Shown piece by piece: positions 1-7,701 of a stretch of DNA of 43,970 nt. Made by a program: the position numbers and the translations under genes. Positions within the stretch are counted from its first letter, which is position 1; each line of letters begins with the position of its first letter. The stretch is from Pedobacter sp. N36a (lineage in GTDB: Bacteria > Bacteroidota > Bacteroidia > Sphingobacteriales > Sphingobacteriaceae). Under the pieces are notes generated by a model, which worked only from the letters and a program-made list of their open reading frames with translations, did not search any database and was not told the origin of the DNA. Location of the stretch: the NCBI RefSeq assembly GCF_014472395.1, contig NZ_JACSZW010000016.1, positions 1 through 43,970 on the forward strand, read 5' to 3'.

Positions 1-6
1 ATGTTG

Positions 7-65
7 CAATCGATTTTCGATTGTTTCAGTCTTTTTGTTTTTGTTACTAAACTCCGTTTAGTAAC
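7..65 (-). other. Leader with two perfect hairpins
   Basis: Downstream of the minus-strand promoter the transcript would contain a 10-bp perfect stem with a 3-base loop (43-65, arms GTTACTAAAC/GTTTAGTAAC) and a 7-bp perfect stem with a 3-base loop (7-23, arms CAATCGA/TCGATTG). They may be processing or attenuation elements of the transcript leaving the window. Function is inferred only from position. Confidence 0.45.
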
Positions 66-85
66 CCCCGTTTTTGTTGGGACTG

Positions 86-115
86 CAAAGGTAGAAATCT
101 TTTTGTTATTGTCAA
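86..115 (-). promoter_or_regulatory. Strong Bacteroidota promoter firing off the left edge
   Basis: On the minus strand TTGACA (110-115) is followed, 19 bases after its TTG, by TACCTTTG (86-93). This matches the Bacteroidota -33/-7 consensus (TTTG, TAnnTTTG). Transcription would run leftwards out of the window. The near-perfect boxes, and a second promoter upstream, suggest a highly expressed, perhaps stable-RNA, operon; the gene itself is not visible. Confidence 0.65.
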
Positions 116-250
116 GCTTTATTTGAAAATAAATCTTCTTGTTTCTCTGGTCATAAAACCGGTAAAACCAACTTTAACAAACTCCTACTGCAATCTTTCA
201 AATTCTTCTCACTATATCTTTCACTCAAACCCTTCCTCCGAAGCGGGATG

Positions 251-281
251 CAAAAGTAGGAAAAATTAACGCCCCCACAAA
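251..281 (-). promoter_or_regulatory. Second tandem promoter upstream of the left-edge transcript
   Basis: On the minus strand TTTG (278-281) lies exactly 19 bases before TACTTTTG (251-258). With the promoter at 86-115 it forms a P1/P2-like tandem pair about 165 bases apart. Tandem strong promoters are common before rRNA operons, but no rRNA sequence is in the window. Confidence 0.5.
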
Positions 282-871
282 CAATATCACCCTTATAATT
301 GTAGTCTATCTCTAACTAATTGAACCATAGCCCTAAAATCGACAAAAAAAACAGAAAGAAAGATATCCAGACAAGGTTTATTAATCTATTGTATGATGAA
401 TAACCCTGCAAATACTCCAATTTCAGAGCTGCAACTGATCAATTAGTCAGACTAGTGATTGCGCTATCTATTCCCAATTATTGTGTTCTCATCGAGAACT
501 CAGATAAACTAGTAAAGATTTTTCATTAAATAGACCATTCATGATTACAGATACCTCCTATTATTTGGCTATTTTTCTGGAAAAGCATTTAGAAAAAGAA
601 AATGAGCCCAACCAAGATTACAATTACTAACCAAAAAATCTGCGTTCAAAACCATCATTGTGAAGCAGTGCTTTTCAAACTCTCTTCTTTTGCCTACCGA
701 AGCCGATTTCTCCCCTTAAATTCGAATGCCCTAATACCTTAACTTATTATCTGACCAATAGCCTAACTTAATCCGTAATGAACCAAGCAATCCCTAAATT
801 TCTGTCAAATATGATCTCTATCATTTCTTAACCGAGTATCAAAGTAGAAATTTGAACATTATTCATTTGAC

Positions 872-1225
872 ATGATCATATACAAGACCTTCAGTTTTGA
901 TTCGGCGCATTACTTGCCAAATGTGCCGGCAGGCCATAAATGTGGTGGCATGCATGGCCACACCTATACACTTAAAGTATTTCTTGCAGGAGAGCCCGGT
1001 CCAGAAACTGGCTGGATTCTGGATTATACCGACTTAAAAAACCGTATTCGTCCGGTTATTAGGCTACTAGATCACAAACTCTTAAATGAAATCCCTGGAT
1101 TAGAAAATCCCACCGCCGAAAAGCTCAGCACCTGGATTTGGAATAAAATCAAACCTATATTTCCAGAGTTGCGTAGAATAGAGCTGAATGAAACACCTGG
1201 AACGGGGGTGATCTATGAAGGCTAA
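872..1225 (+). CDS. queD: 6-carboxytetrahydropterin synthase (6-pyruvoyl-tetrahydropterin synthase family)
   Basis: This 117-residue protein has the family's usual length and motifs. The zinc ligands are H13 (in FDSAH), H28 and H30 (in MHGHTY), the catalytic cysteine is C24, and the C-terminal ETPGTGVIY supplies the conserved glutamate. The family converts dihydroneopterin triphosphate to 6-carboxytetrahydropterin in the queuosine/7-deazaguanine pathway, in the cytoplasm; some members make other pterins, so the exact product is inferred. The gene overlaps the start of ctaA by 11 bases, indicating co-transcription. No Shine-Dalgarno is visible, as usual for Bacteroidota. No other queuosine gene is nearby. 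Confidence 0.9.
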   Translation: MIIYKTFSFDSAHYLPNVPAGHKCGGMHGHTYTLKVFLAGEPGPETGWILDYTDLKNRIRPVIRLLDHKLLNEIPGLENPTAEKLSTWIWNKIKPIFPELRRIELNETPGTGVIYEG

Positions 1226-2249
1226 GGACAACCAGGCCATTGCCATCTGGCTATATTTTGGCGCCTGCTGCATTATGGTTCAGATATTACTGGGCGGAAT
1301 CACCAGACTAAGCGGCTCGGGTCTATCTATTACGGAATGGAAACCGCTAATGGGCTTTCTCCCTCCATTAAATGAGCTGGAGTGGCAGCACAGCTTTGAA
1401 CAATACAAGAAGATTGCACAGTTTCAACTGGTCAATGCACACTTCTCACTAGAAGATTATAAATCTATATTTTTCTGGGAGTGGTTTCACCGAAATTGGG
1501 CTCGCTTTATTGGTATCGCCTTCCTTTTACCCTTCATCTATTTCATCGTTAAAGGGAAAATAGCGCGCAAACTGCTTTTACCTATTTTTATGCTCTTTCT
1601 ATTGGGCCTACTGCAGGCGGTGATAGGCTGGCTCATGGTAAAAAGCGGATTGAATGATACAGACATTAGCGTCAGCCACATTAGATTGGCCATCCACTTT
1701 ATTGCTGCGATCATTTTATTGGGTTATACTTTATGGCTGGCATTTAAATTAAGTCTGGATCATTTGAAAATGCGGCATCGCTTACAATTTTCAAAACTAA
1801 ACAGCCTGATTCTAATCTTACTTTTCATTCAGCTAATTTATGGAGCACTAATGGCGGGAAGTCATGCAGCACTTGCCGCCCCTACCTGGCCTGACATGAA
1901 TGGCTCCATTATTCCATCAAATATATTGGGACAAGTCTTCTCTATCCATCAGCTGACAGAAAACTTATTGACCATTCAGTTTTTGCATCGCTTTCTGGCT
2001 TATACGATCTGCTTGTTAATTGTTCTCCTTTATATACGCACATCATCCTGGAAAATCAACACGCATTTATCCTATATCAGAATCATTCCGGTGCTACTGG
2101 TCCTGATACAAATCATCTCAGGGGTTACCGCATTGCTTCAAAGTGTTAATGGTGATTATAAAACTTATGCACTATTTCATCAGTTTATGGGAATGCTTTT
2201 AACGATTTCGCTACTGCTGCTATTCTTCCTCAATCAGAAGAAAACATGA
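1215..2249 (+). CDS. ctaA: Heme A synthase (COX15/CtaA family)
   Basis: This 344-residue polytopic membrane protein has about eight hydrophobic segments. It carries the COX15-type signature GGITRLSGSGLSITEWKP (27-44) and EWFHRNWAR (89-97). Histidines H92, H161, H258 (LHRF) and H322 (FHQF) are at the places expected for heme ligands. The enzyme oxidises the C8 methyl of heme O to the formyl group of heme A for aa3-type cytochrome oxidases. The start overlaps queD by 11 bases. It is followed by a strong bidirectional terminator. No heme O synthase (ctaB) or oxidase subunit gene lies next to it, which is unusual for this family. Confidence 0.92.
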   Translation: MKAKDNQAIAIWLYFGACCIMVQILLGGITRLSGSGLSITEWKPLMGFLPPLNELEWQHSFEQYKKIAQFQLVNAHFSLEDYKSIFFWEWFHRNWARFIGIAFLLPFIYFIVKGKIARKLLLPIFMLFLLGLLQAVIGWLMVKSGLNDTDISVSHIRLAIHFIAAIILLGYTLWLAFKLSLDHLKMRHRLQFSKLNSLILILLFIQLIYGALMAGSHAALAAPTWPDMNGSIIPSNILGQVFSIHQLTENLLTIQFLHRFLAYTICLLIVLLYIRTSSWKINTHLSYIRIIPVLLVLIQIISGVTALLQSVNGDYKTYALFHQFMGMLLTISLLLLFFLNQKKT

Positions 2250-2430
2250 GCTACCAGAGACCAGGAGCCATAGAAAACAGATTGATCTTCAAAAGCATTT
2301 CTGCAAAAGAATAGTCAAGAAAGGGACGAAATATCAGGACAAAAGGTAGCACAAGCGCCGCGGCTTTGCGAGCAAAAAACCTGAATAGAAAGTTGTGTTT
2401 AAAAACGGGAAACATCTATAAAAACCGCAT

Positions 2431-2467
2431 AAAAAAATAGGGTGCCTTTTGGACACCCTATTTTTTT
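2431..2467. terminator. Bidirectional terminator between ctaA and tsf
   Basis: A 14-bp A/T-flanked stem (AAAAAAATAGGGTG with CACCCTATTTTTTT) plus an inner CC/GG pair and a TTTT loop separates the convergent ctaA and tsf genes. The A-run on one arm and T-run on the other make it function on both strands. Confidence 0.88.
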
Positions 2468-2482
2468 ATGATTAAAGAAGGA

Positions 2483-3322
2483 TTAAGCTCCTAATTGTAC
2501 ACGTTTGAATGCGATAACGGTTAGACCGGCAGCAGTATCATTTAAGAATTTACGAACGTCTTTAGAAGAATCTTTAACGAATTCTTGGTTTAATAAAGTA
2601 CTGTCTTTGTAGAATTTATTCAATTTACCAGCAGCAATTTTTTCTACCATTTCTTCAGGTTTACCTTCAGCACGGATTTGTTCTTTAGCGATTTCAGTTT
2701 CACGCTCAATAGTAGTCGCGTCAACATCAGCCTTATCTAAAGCAACTGGGTTCATTGCAGCGATTTGCATAGCTACATCTTTACCAGCTTCATCAGCTCC
2801 GTCAAATGCTTGGTTTAAAGCAACCAATACACCTAAACGGTAGTTACCGTGGATGTAAGGAATAACTTTTTCACCTGAAACCGTTTCGAATTTAGAGATA
2901 CCGATTTTCTCACCGATTTTACCAGTGTTCTCGATAATGATCTCAGAAACTTTTTGACCATCAATTTCTAAAGATAAAAGTTCTTCTAAAGAAGCAGGGT
3001 TTTTCTCGATAGCAAGGTCAGTGAATTTGTTAGCTAAAGCTACGAAATCAGCATTTTTAGCAACGAAGTCAGTTTCGCAGTTTAATTCAACAACAACACC
3101 ACGTTTACCGTCTGCTGTAGCTTTTGCGATAACAACACCTTCATTAGAATCACGGTCCTGACGAGAAGCTGCTACTTTAGCACCTTTTTTACGTAAGTAA
3201 TCAACCGCTGCTTCGAAATCACCGTTAGTTTCGATCAATGCTTTTTTGCAATCCATCATACCAGAACCGGTTTGTTGGCGTAATTTATTTACGTCTGCTG
3301 CAGAAATTTGTACTGTAGACAT
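2483..3322 (-). CDS. tsf: Translation elongation factor Ts
   Basis: The 279-residue protein is the usual length for bacterial EF-Ts, the guanine nucleotide exchange factor of EF-Tu. It has the N-terminal UBA-like domain (VNKLRQQTGSGMMDCKKAL) and the signature CETDFVAKN near residue 80. The frame is open 24 codons further upstream, but those codons fall in the intergenic hairpin region and do not look like EF-Ts, so the ATG at 3322 is chosen. It is the last gene of rplM-rpsI-rpsB-tsf; the rpsB-tsf pairing is nearly universal in bacteria. Confidence 0.96.
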   Translation of the reverse strand: MSTVQISAADVNKLRQQTGSGMMDCKKALIETNGDFEAAVDYLRKKGAKVAASRQDRDSNEGVVIAKATADGKRGVVVELNCETDFVAKNADFVALANKFTDLAIEKNPASLEELLSLEIDGQKVSEIIIENTGKIGEKIGISKFETVSGEKVIPYIHGNYRLGVLVALNQAFDGADEAGKDVAMQIAAMNPVALDKADVDATTIERETEIAKEQIRAEGKPEEMVEKIAAGKLNKFYKDSTLLNQEFVKDSSKDVRKFLNDTAAGLTVIAFKRVQLGA

Positions 3323-3354
3323 CTTATTTCTTTTTAAGTTTTTATTTAAAAAAT

Positions 3355-3414
3355 TATGGGTTGTACGATGTATGTTGTAAGGAAAAACCTGCAACGTACA
3401 ACATACAACCCATA
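3355..3414. repeat. Long imperfect hairpin between rpsB and tsf
   Basis: About 25-base arms starting TATGGGTTGTA and ending TACAACCCATA fold over a short A-rich loop, with four or five mismatches or G-U pairs. Each arm is built from near-repeats of TTGTAYGTTGTA. It fills most of the rpsB-tsf intergenic space and could be an attenuator, an mRNA-stabilising hairpin or a dispersed REP-like element. Confidence 0.6.
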
Positions 3415-3423
3415 TTATATTAT

Positions 3424-4251
3424 TTAAGCTTCTTCGCTAGTACCTTCTTCTTCAGTATCAGCATTTACTTTTTTTCTTCTTGCGCCAGGAGCAGCAGCTT
3501 CTGGAGCATCAGCAGCTGCTTTAGCAGCTACAGCTTCTTTTTCAGTTTCTTCGTCTTTTTCGCGTTTACGCTCGTCTAAACCTTCTTCAATTGCTTTAAT
3601 GATTACATCAGTAATTAAAGAGATAGATTTAGTAGCATCATCATTCGCTGGGATTGGGAAATCGATGTTAGAAGGATCAGAGTTAGTATCTACCATTGCG
3701 AAAGTTGGAATGTTTAATTTCAACGCTTCGCTAACTGCGATATGCTCTTTTTTAACGTCAATTAAGAAGATAGCAGCTGGTAAACGGTTTAGATCCGCGA
3801 TACCACCTAATAAGCTTTCCAATTTAATACGCTCACGTTGGATCATTAAACGCTCTTTCTTAGAAAGGATCGAGTAAGTTCCGTCTTTAGTCATCTTGTC
3901 GATGTTAGACATCTTTTTGATCGACTTGCGAACAGTAGCAAAGTTAGTTAACATCCCACCTAACCAACGTTCAGTTACGAAAGGCATGTTTACTTTTTTT
4001 GCTTGATCAGCAACGATTTCTTTAGCCTGTTTCTTAGTAGCTACGAAAAGAATCTTACGACCGGATTTAACGATCTGTTTGATTGCTGAAGCAGCTTCTT
4101 CAGTTTTGGTTAAAGTTTTATTTAAATCTATAATGTGGATTCCATTGCGCTCCATGAAAATGTAAGGCGCCATTTTTGGGTTCCATTTACGGGTAAGGTG
4201 ACCGAAGTGTACACCTGCATCCAATAAGTCTTGATATGTAGTTCTTGCCAT
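3424..4251 (-). CDS. rpsB: 30S ribosomal protein S2
   Basis: The 275-residue product carries the S2 signatures HFGHLTRKWNPKM near the N-terminus, RWLGGMLTNF in the middle and IPTFAMVDTNSDP. The ATG at 4251 gives the canonical start MARTTYQDLLDAG; the open frame upstream overlaps rpsI and is not part of S2. The last ~45 residues form a charged Ala/Glu-rich tail (AAKAAADAPEAAAPG), a common S2 extension in Bacteroidota. It sits 19 bases after rpsI and before tsf in the same operon. Confidence 0.97.
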   Translation of the reverse strand: MARTTYQDLLDAGVHFGHLTRKWNPKMAPYIFMERNGIHIIDLNKTLTKTEEAASAIKQIVKSGRKILFVATKKQAKEIVADQAKKVNMPFVTERWLGGMLTNFATVRKSIKKMSNIDKMTKDGTYSILSKKERLMIQRERIKLESLLGGIADLNRLPAAIFLIDVKKEHIAVSEALKLNIPTFAMVDTNSDPSNIDFPIPANDDATKSISLITDVIIKAIEEGLDERKREKDEETEKEAVAAKAAADAPEAAAPGARRKKVNADTEEEGTSEEA

Positions 4252-4270
4252 TGTGTTTGTCTCCTTAAGA

Positions 4271-4657
4271 TTAACGTTTACTGAATTGGAATTTCTTACG
4301 TGCTTTCTTACGTCCTGGTTTCTTACGTTCAACCATACGCATATCACGGGTCATTAACCCTTTAGCGCGTAATGCTGGTTTTTTCTCAGCATCCAATTCC
4401 ACAATAGCTTTAGCGATAGCTAAACGAACTGCTTCTGCCTGACCTTTGATACCACCACCTGCTACATTCACTTTAACATCATATTGACCAGTCAATTCAG
4501 AAACTTCGAATGATTGGTTAACGATGTATTGTAAAGGTAATGTTGGGAAATATTCTTTATGGTCTTTACCGTTTACGGTAATTGTGCCGTTGCCTTCTTT
4601 TAAATAGATGCGCGCAACAGCAGTTTTTCTTCTTCCTGAAGTGTTAGTAACTGACAT
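4271..4657 (-). CDS. rpsI: 30S ribosomal protein S9
   Basis: The 128-residue protein is full length for S9, with GRRKTAVARIYLKEG at the start, GGGIKGQAEAVRLAIAKAI in the middle, and the basic C-terminal tail KKARKKFQFSKR that reaches the ribosomal P site. It follows rplM by 16 bases, the conserved L13-S9 pair, and precedes rpsB. Confidence 0.98.
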   Translation of the reverse strand: MSVTNTSGRRKTAVARIYLKEGNGTITVNGKDHKEYFPTLPLQYIVNQSFEVSELTGQYDVKVNVAGGGIKGQAEAVRLAIAKAIVELDAEKKPALRAKGLMTRDMRMVERKKPGRKKARKKFQFSKR

Positions 4658-4673
4658 TTCTTTCTTCCTTTAA

Positions 4674-5117
4674 TTAAAGTGTAATGGTTTTTGGTGATTG
4701 TGCTGCATGAGGATGTTCTGTACCTGCATAAACAAAAAGGTTGGTGTATAATTTAGCACCAAGTTTTGTTTTAGGTAACATACCACGTACCGCTTTCTCG
4801 ATAACACGCTTAGGGTGTTTCGCCATTAACTCTTTTGGAGAAATGAAACGCTGACCGCCTGGGTAACCAGTGTAAGAAATATAGCGTTTGTCGCTGAATT
4901 TATTTCCTGTCAATTTAACCTTATCTGCATTAATAACGATAACGTTATCTCCGCAGTCTACGTGTGGGGTATACTCAGGCTTGTTTTTACCACGGATGAT
5001 CATAGCGATCTTCGATGACAAGCGCCCCAAAATCTCGCCTTGTGCGTCAACAACAACCCACTGTTTGTTAACAGTTTTTGCATTGGCAGAGACAGTTTTG
5101 TAACTTAACGTATTCAC
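4674..5117 (-). CDS. rplM: 50S ribosomal protein L13
   Basis: The 147-residue protein matches L13 throughout: WVVVDAQGEILGRLSSKIA near residue 20, GDNVIVINADKVKLTGNK, and PKRVIEKAVRGMLPK. It is the first gene of the rplM-rpsI-rpsB-tsf operon and has a well-formed promoter about 55 bases upstream, leaving a short leader that could hold r-protein autoregulation, though no clear structure is seen. Confidence 0.98.
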   Translation of the reverse strand: MNTLSYKTVSANAKTVNKQWVVVDAQGEILGRLSSKIAMIIRGKNKPEYTPHVDCGDNVIVINADKVKLTGNKFSDKRYISYTGYPGGQRFISPKELMAKHPKRVIEKAVRGMLPKTKLGAKLYTNLFVYAGTEHPHAAQSPKTITL

Positions 5118-5499
5118 TTGCTTGTATTTAATTTGTTAAACAATTATTTATTCACCCTAAGATTTAGGGACTGCAAAGATAGACAGAATTATTTAAATAC
5201 CAAACAGTTGAAGAAAGATAGTTTGTTAATATTATTAAAGCAGGAAAAAAGCGGCCGCAGCAGCAGGAAAAAATAAGGCAAGATAACCTGAAAAAAAACG
5301 AAGAAGTAGTCGGGAAGCGTTCGGGAAGAGAAGCCCCTTATCATAGGGTTCGGCTAGGGTTGCTGTTAAAATGCAAATCTCTTCCTGACCAGTATGCAAA
5401 GCACTTGTTCCTTCTTTTTCTATTTAAAAATTCAGCCCTTTTTATTCCTCAGACAGCGCAATTGCTAAAAATTATATGACCAGGTAGATATCCGTTTTC
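5118..5499. other. Intergenic region upstream of rplM
   Basis: This 382-base stretch lies between rplM and a small membrane-protein gene, both on the minus strand. Its first part holds the rplM leader and promoter (5174-5204). The rest contains a short GC-rich patch (GCGGCCGC near 5250) and no reading frame, RNA gene or convincing terminator that I can see. Confidence 0.6.
5174..5204 (-). promoter_or_regulatory. Promoter of the rplM-rpsI-rpsB-tsf operon
   Basis: On the minus strand TTTG (5201-5204), an exact 19-base spacer, and TATCTTTG (5174-5181) match the Bacteroidota -33/-7 consensus. The start site would fall near 5169, about 52 bases before the rplM ATG. Confidence 0.8.
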
Positions 5500-5871
5500 T
5501 CAATTTTCAGAAGCCCGATAATTTTTAAAATACTTCAGACTGCACAATAGCTGCAGCAAAATGCTGAGCAGAAAAAAAGCAGTAGGCAGTAAGTAGCTCC
5601 AGATGTTGTCAAAATACTGATGTTCAATCGCAGATTGTACAATATATATACAGGCCATCGCCAAATATGCCCAAAAACAAAGACAGGAAATGGCTAAGAT
5701 CCCATGAATTAAACCCAGGTTTCTTTCTTCTTGTATCTTTTTAATCACAAATGCATTAAAAGCTACCACGATACCAACCCCCGCAATGATCAGCAGATTA
5801 TCGCCTGTTACGAACAGCAGCAGGTAAGCCATCGCCAGAAAGACATTGAGATAAGACAAACGTTTCAACAT
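5500..5871 (-). CDS. Small four-helix membrane protein of unknown function
   Basis: The 123-residue product has four hydrophobic segments at about residues 7-24, 26-43, 55-77 and 92-113, short polar connections (KKIQEERN between helices 2 and 3) and a short basic tail. There is no signal peptide separate from helix 1 and no recognisable enzymatic motif. It stands alone between the rplM promoter region and a divergent gene. I do not recognise the family; an inner-membrane location is inferred from hydrophobicity. Confidence 0.65.
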   Translation of the reverse strand: MLKRLSYLNVFLAMAYLLLFVTGDNLLIIAGVGIVVAFNAFVIKKIQEERNLGLIHGILAISCLCFWAYLAMACIYIVQSAIEHQYFDNIWSYLLPTAFFLLSILLQLLCSLKYFKNYRASEN

Positions 5872-6060
5872 TCCTACTAATTTACAACAAACATCTTATA
5901 ATTTATGGCTTTCTGCCTTGATTTAGAACCCTCAGCAAATTATTCGGCACCGTCTTTGTTAACTATTTGACGAAAATTAACAATTATTAACCCAGCTTCA
6001 GTTTTGCTTTGTTTAACTGCAGCAATACTGATAATGGATCACAAATTAAAAACTACATTT

Positions 6061-6267
6061 ATGAAAAAGGAAACTAAAATAATTGCAGGAATACTAGCTG
6101 GAGCGGCGCTTGGTGCGGCTATTGCATTAATTATTTCATCAGACAAAGATGGAGAGATGAAAGACAAAGTATCAGATTGGTTTTGTGATCTATTAGATTC
6201 CTCAAAAGAAAAACTGGTAGATGCTGCAAGTCAGGTAAAAGATACTATTGCTAAAGTTAGAGCCTAG
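6061..6267 (+). CDS. YtxH-like small membrane protein
   Basis: The 68-residue protein has a Lys-rich N-terminus, a Gly/Ala-rich transmembrane segment (about residues 6-25) and an amphipathic charged helix to the end, the layout of YtxH-domain stress proteins. The open frame begins 19 codons earlier at 6004, but the ATG at 6061 gives the typical MKKETKI start. The gene ends 8 bases before the beta-CASP hydrolase gene, suggesting co-transcription. Function is unknown; these proteins are often induced under stress. Confidence 0.7.
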   Translation: MKKETKIIAGILAGAALGAAIALIISSDKDGEMKDKVSDWFCDLLDSSKEKLVDAASQVKDTIAKVRA

Positions 6268-6275
6268 GTAGATTA

Positions 6276-7673
6276 ATGAAAATTGCATTTCATGGAGCGG
6301 CACGTACCGTTACCGGTAGTAAACATCTGATTACTTTAAAAAATAACACTCAAATTTTATTAGACTGCGGACTATTTCAGGGCTTGGGTAATCTAACGGA
6401 GGGACTCAATGAGTCTTTCGGTTTTAACCCGGCCCAGGTCAGCTATCTAGTTTTGTCTCATGCACACATAGACCATTGTGGTTTATTGCCAAGATTGGTT
6501 GCGGAAGGATTTAGAGGAAATATTTACTGTACTCCTGCTACCAAAGACCTTTGTCGGATTTTGCTGTTGGATTCTGCAAAGATTCAGACACAGGATGCAG
6601 AATACGCAAATAAGAAATTGCGACAAGGGGAACCTGAGGAAATGCCATTATATACAGAAAAAGACGTAATGCAAACCCTAGAACAGTTTCAAGTAGTTCC
6701 CTACAACCAGGATTTTCAAATTGATGCTGACCTGACCTTAAACTTTACAGATGCTGGTCATATCGTGGGCAGTGCAGCGGTACATTTGAAAATTAAGGAC
6801 GATGGACAAACGACCAACCTGACTTTCAGTGGTGATGTGGGCAGGTATGGAGATTTGCTTTTAAAAAGTCCCCAATCCTTCCCCCAAGCGGATTATGTAA
6901 TTATAGAATCTACTTACGGCGACTCGCTTCATCAGGATCTTGATCCTATAGAAGATACCTTAAGAGAAATTATTGAGCAAACCTGTAGCGTTAAAAAAGG
7001 GAAAGTCATTATTCCGGCATTTAGCGTCGGCCGTACTCAGGAATTACTTTACGCTTTGAATGCGATGGAGCTGAAAGGTCAATTGCCGGATGTGCAGTAT
7101 TACGTAGACAGCCCATTATCTTTGCAGGCTACAGAAGTGCTTAGAAAGCATCCGGAAGTATATAACAACGGTGTAAAAGAGGTGATGAAAGTTGACCATG
7201 ACATCTTCGGATTTAAGGGTTTAAAATTTATTGAGAGTGTAGAAGAATCTAAAGCTTTGAATGGTGATCCACGCCCGTGTGTGATTATTTCTTCTTCAGG
7301 CATGGCCGAGGGAGGCAGAGTAAAACACCATATTCGCAACAATATTAGTGATCAGAAAAACACCATCCTCATGGTGGGTTATGCAGAACCAAGATCTTTG
7401 GCTGGCAAATTATTAGCGGGTCAGAAACAGGTTTGGCTTTTCGGTCAGGATTATGATGTAGTTGCCGACATACGTTCGATTAAATCGATGAGTGCGCATG
7501 GCGATTACGAAGATCTGCTGCAATTCTTATCCGGACAAAACCCTGCACTTGTAAAACAGGTCTTTTTGGTTCATGGAGAATATAAAGTTCAACAGGTATT
7601 TGCACAGCATTTACAGGATAAAGGCTTCCAACATGTACTCATTCCAGAACAACATGAGGAGTTTGAGGTGTAA
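6276..7673 (+). CDS. MBL-fold, beta-CASP RNA metallo-hydrolase
   Basis: The 465-residue protein starts with a metallo-beta-lactamase fold; HAHIDH at 62-67 is the zinc-binding HxHxDH. A beta-CASP insert follows (IPAFSVGRTQELLYAL, then SSSGMAEGGRVKHH), and a C-terminal RMMBL segment (SAHGDYEDLLQF, VFLVHGEY) completes it. This is the CPSF-73/Ysh1-like architecture of RNA nucleases, distinct from RNase J, and it lacks the KH domains of the archaeal homologues. Cytoplasmic RNA processing or turnover is the likely role, inferred from family. It probably shares a transcript with the preceding YtxH-like gene. Confidence 0.88.
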   Translation: MKIAFHGAARTVTGSKHLITLKNNTQILLDCGLFQGLGNLTEGLNESFGFNPAQVSYLVLSHAHIDHCGLLPRLVAEGFRGNIYCTPATKDLCRILLLDSAKIQTQDAEYANKKLRQGEPEEMPLYTEKDVMQTLEQFQVVPYNQDFQIDADLTLNFTDAGHIVGSAAVHLKIKDDGQTTNLTFSGDVGRYGDLLLKSPQSFPQADYVIIESTYGDSLHQDLDPIEDTLREIIEQTCSVKKGKVIIPAFSVGRTQELLYALNAMELKGQLPDVQYYVDSPLSLQATEVLRKHPEVYNNGVKEVMKVDHDIFGFKGLKFIESVEESKALNGDPRPCVIISSSGMAEGGRVKHHIRNNISDQKNTILMVGYAEPRSLAGKLLAGQKQVWLFGQDYDVVADIRSIKSMSAHGDYEDLLQFLSGQNPALVKQVFLVHGEYKVQQVFAQHLQDKGFQHVLIPEQHEEFEV

Positions 7674-7689
7674 CCATTAAAGGTTTTTT

Positions 7690-7697
7690 TATCTTTG
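7690..7697 (+). promoter_or_regulatory. -7 box directly abutting the methyltransferase start
   Basis: TATCTTTG ends four bases before the ATG at 7702 (TATCTTTG-CCGG-ATG). The start site would then fall at or next to the A of the ATG, predicting a leaderless mRNA. No good -33 TTTG sits 19 bases upstream; the nearest (7662-7665) gives a 24-base spacer. Confidence 0.55.
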
Positions 7698-7701
7698 CCG
7701 G

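Larger units (their letters stand above)
1..871. other. Gene-free region at left edge
   Basis: No convincing reading frame is present on either strand. The first ~300 bases hold two minus-strand promoters and two small hairpins, listed separately. Bases ~300-870 are AT-rich with scattered stops; I see no tRNA, repeat array or gene remnant there. No clear promoter for the following plus-strand gene could be pinned down. Confidence 0.6.

Noticed and set aside
3361..3579. Frame antisense to rpsB rich in Ser and Phe
   Set aside because: It is a shadow of the Ala/Glu/Lys-rich S2 tail read on the other strand.
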